Shown: piece by piece, positions 6,351 through 7,517 of the stretch
Layout of the letters: each line of letters opens with the position of its first letter
Numbering within the stretch: position 1 is the stretch's first letter
Source of the DNA: Chitinophagaceae bacterium
GTDB lineage: Bacteria; Bacteroidota; Bacteroidia; Chitinophagales; Chitinophagaceae
Length of the DNA stretch: 7,517 bases
Assembly (NCBI GenBank): GCA_025963615.1
Contig: JAOQAL010000636.1
Location: 1-7,517 of the forward strand
Direction of reading: 5' to 3'
Notes under the pieces: model-generated
What the model was told of the DNA's origin: nothing
The model's input: only the letters and a program-made list of their open reading frames with translations
Database searches by the model: none
Translations under genes and position numbers: made by a program

Positions 6351-7085
6351 GTGATTATTTTAATCTTTTTTATTTTACATTGGTACTTATCGTTGTTTTC
6401 CCAAACATTCTACCTGCACCGCTACGCTGCGCATAAAATGTTTACGATGAATCCTTTTTGGGAAAAATTTTTTTATATCTTCTTATGGATTACACAGGGA
6501 TCTTCTTATCTCAATCCCAGGGCTTATGCTGTATTGCACCGGATGCATCATGCTTACAGCGATACAGAAAAAGATCCTCATTCACCGCATTTTTTTAAAG
6601 AAGTATTCAGCATGATGAAGCGGACCGGTTCTATTTACAATGCGATCTTAAATGGTACCATGCCGGTTGAAAAAAAGTTTGAGAAAAACATTCCTTCTTA
6701 TCCGGTACTTGATCAATGGGCCGACAGTTGGTATTCAAGAATTTTTTTCGCCCTCATATATGTTTCCATCTACGTGGCTTTTGCAACGCATTGGTGGATG
6801 TACCTGCTGTTACCTATTCATTTTTTAATGGGACCCGTTCATGGCGCTATTGTTAACTGGGCCGGACATAAATATGGTTACCGGAATTTTAATGAAGGGG
6901 ATCATTCTAAAAATACTTTTTTCTTTGACTTTTTGATGCTGGGCGAATTGTTTCAAAACAATCACCACCATGCAGGTTCCCGTCCCAATTTCGCAGCAAA
7001 GTGGTACGAAATAGATCCCGTGTATCCTATTATGAAGCTGCTGGATAAATGTCATATCATCCGGCTGGTGAAAACCACGGTGTAA
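6351..7085 (+). CDS. Acyl-CoA desaturase-family membrane di-iron enzyme (GTG start)
   Basis: This 244-residue protein is a membrane fatty-acid desaturase (PF00487) that would insert a double bond into acyl chains, probably at delta-9, using a His-bound di-iron centre at the cytoplasmic face. The three histidine boxes are present: HRYAAH (23-28), HRMHH (63-67) and QNNHHH (202-207). Additional conserved elements are EKDPHSPH (73-80) and NWAGHKYGY (169-177), whose H173 matches an extra metal ligand of stearoyl-CoA desaturases. The third box has Gln in place of the first His (QxxHH). Spans are visible at about 2-20, 38-55, 131-146 and 148-163. It is shorter than animal enzymes but matches the compact Bacteroidota form. 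The GTG at 6351 is required: an in-frame TAG lies at 6342-6344, and the next ATG (residue 30) would delete the first His box. Exact regiospecificity is not readable. Confidence 0.88.
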   Translation: MIILIFFILHWYLSLFSQTFYLHRYAAHKMFTMNPFWEKFFYIFLWITQGSSYLNPRAYAVLHRMHHAYSDTEKDPHSPHFFKEVFSMMKRTGSIYNAILNGTMPVEKKFEKNIPSYPVLDQWADSWYSRIFFALIYVSIYVAFATHWWMYLLLPIHFLMGPVHGAIVNWAGHKYGYRNFNEGDHSKNTFFFDFLMLGELFQNNHHHAGSRPNFAAKWYEIDPVYPIMKLLDKCHIIRLVKTTV

Positions 7086-7096
7086 GCCGGGTTGCT

Positions 7097-7104
7097 TACT
7101 TTTA
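7097..7104 (+). promoter_or_regulatory. Possible -7 element before the cold-shock-like gene
   Basis: TACTTTTA differs from TAnnTTTG only in its last base and lies 10 bases before the ATG at 7115, very similar to the TACTTTTG before the CDGSH gene. No TTTG is found at the -33 distance, and the gene is only 29 bases behind the desaturase, so read-through is an equally good explanation. Confidence 0.25.
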
Positions 7105-7114
7105 CTTCAACATC

Positions 7115-7517
7115 ATGGACGAAATAATCTATAAAGGCATTCTTTCATTTATCAATCATGATAAAGGGTATGCTACCATTGAGTATCAACAGAACGAAAA
7201 AAAGAAAACCATCAATTTCAAAACGGTGGCTGCCGATCCGCTGAAACCCGGCGTTGTGAAACAAACTGCAAAATCACATCATTTTCGCACCGGTGATCAT
7301 GTAAGTTTTCAGCTAAAATTATCTGACCGGGGTGACAGAATGATAGCCTCCGCTGTAAAATTCCTCTATAACCATGAGCTGGAAAAAATAATCAACAAGG
7401 CCAGGATAGAAAACTTGTTTAAAGGCTTCCTGAAAATGGCGGATGATGAGTTGTTTGTAAAAGAACTGGGTAGTTATCTTTTTTTTCCATTGGTATTATC
7501 CAAATGGGAGACGGCGC
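7115..7517 (+). CDS. Protein with cold-shock-like N-terminal domain (partial, runs off the end)
   Basis: A frame opens at ATG 7115 and stays open for 134 codons to the window edge, so the C-terminus is missing. The first 75 residues resemble a cold-shock/OB-fold domain: YKGILSFINHDKGYATIEY at 6-24 parallels the GxVxxFNxxKGFGFI start of CspA-type domains, followed by INFKTV, FRTGDHVSFQL and ends with MIASAVKF, matching the usual GDxVxF and A.nV strands. The canonical RNP aromatic residues are partly replaced (GYATI rather than GFGFI), and a 20-residue insertion separates strands. The remainder (NHELEKIINKARIENLFKG, then DDELFVKELGSYLFFPL) is helical and Leu/Phe-rich and I do not recognise it. 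It probably binds nucleic acid; that is inferred. Spacing of 29 bases suggests possible co-transcription with the desaturase. Confidence 0.72.
   Translation, partial: MDEIIYKGILSFINHDKGYATIEYQQNEKKKTINFKTVAADPLKPGVVKQTAKSHHFRTGDHVSFQLKLSDRGDRMIASAVKFLYNHELEKIINKARIENLFKGFLKMADDELFVKELGSYLFFPLVLSKWETA

Noticed and set aside
1..7517. Mobile elements, CRISPR arrays, tRNA or rRNA genes.
   Set aside because: No transposase or integrase, no regularly spaced repeats, and no tRNA-like cloverleaf or rRNA sequence was seen on either strand.

Overview
The window is about 7.5 kb of chromosomal sequence from a member of the Bacteroidota, most likely close to Chitinophagaceae. Three observations support this. 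Several genes have promoter elements of the Bacteroidota type (TTTG, 18-21 bases, TAnnTTTG) and lack clear Shine-Dalgarno sequences. Several protein families are typical of that phylum (DUF1080 hydrolase, DUF6515-like repeat protein, short acyl-CoA desaturase). The DNA is moderately AT-rich. No tRNA, rRNA, transposase, phage gene or CRISPR array is visible, and no stretch longer than about 220 bases lacks a gene.

Layout from left to right. The first 92 bases are the C-terminal end of an unidentified + strand gene. A + strand gene for a membrane-anchored, sialidase/GH43-like beta-propeller follows (240-1574). It converges on a minus-strand block: a secreted protein with three tandem DUF6515-like repeats (1615-2241), a secreted DUF1080 / 3-keto-disaccharide hydrolase-type protein (2332-2970), an Old Yellow Enzyme of the YqjM/NamA class (3111-4175), a YdiK-like AI-2E-family membrane protein (4340-5425), and a 65-residue single-span membrane protein (5642-5839). 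From about 5840 the direction switches to + through a divergent promoter region. This leads to a CDGSH iron-sulfur protein (6056-6283), an acyl-CoA desaturase-family enzyme starting at GTG (6351-7085), and an unfinished gene for a protein with a cold-shock-like N-terminus (7115 to the window end).

The genes do not add up to one obvious pathway. The DUF1080 hydrolase and the beta-propeller are both predicted outside the cytoplasm and may act on carbohydrate, but no SusC/SusD pair, dehydrogenase or regulator accompanies them here. The OYE, CDGSH and desaturase genes are redox or lipid housekeeping functions. I see no convincing evidence for a new multi-gene system. The better leads are the uncharacterised propeller, the triple-repeat secreted protein, the paired inverted repeats next to the AI-2E-family promoter, and the cold-shock-like protein cut by the window edge.
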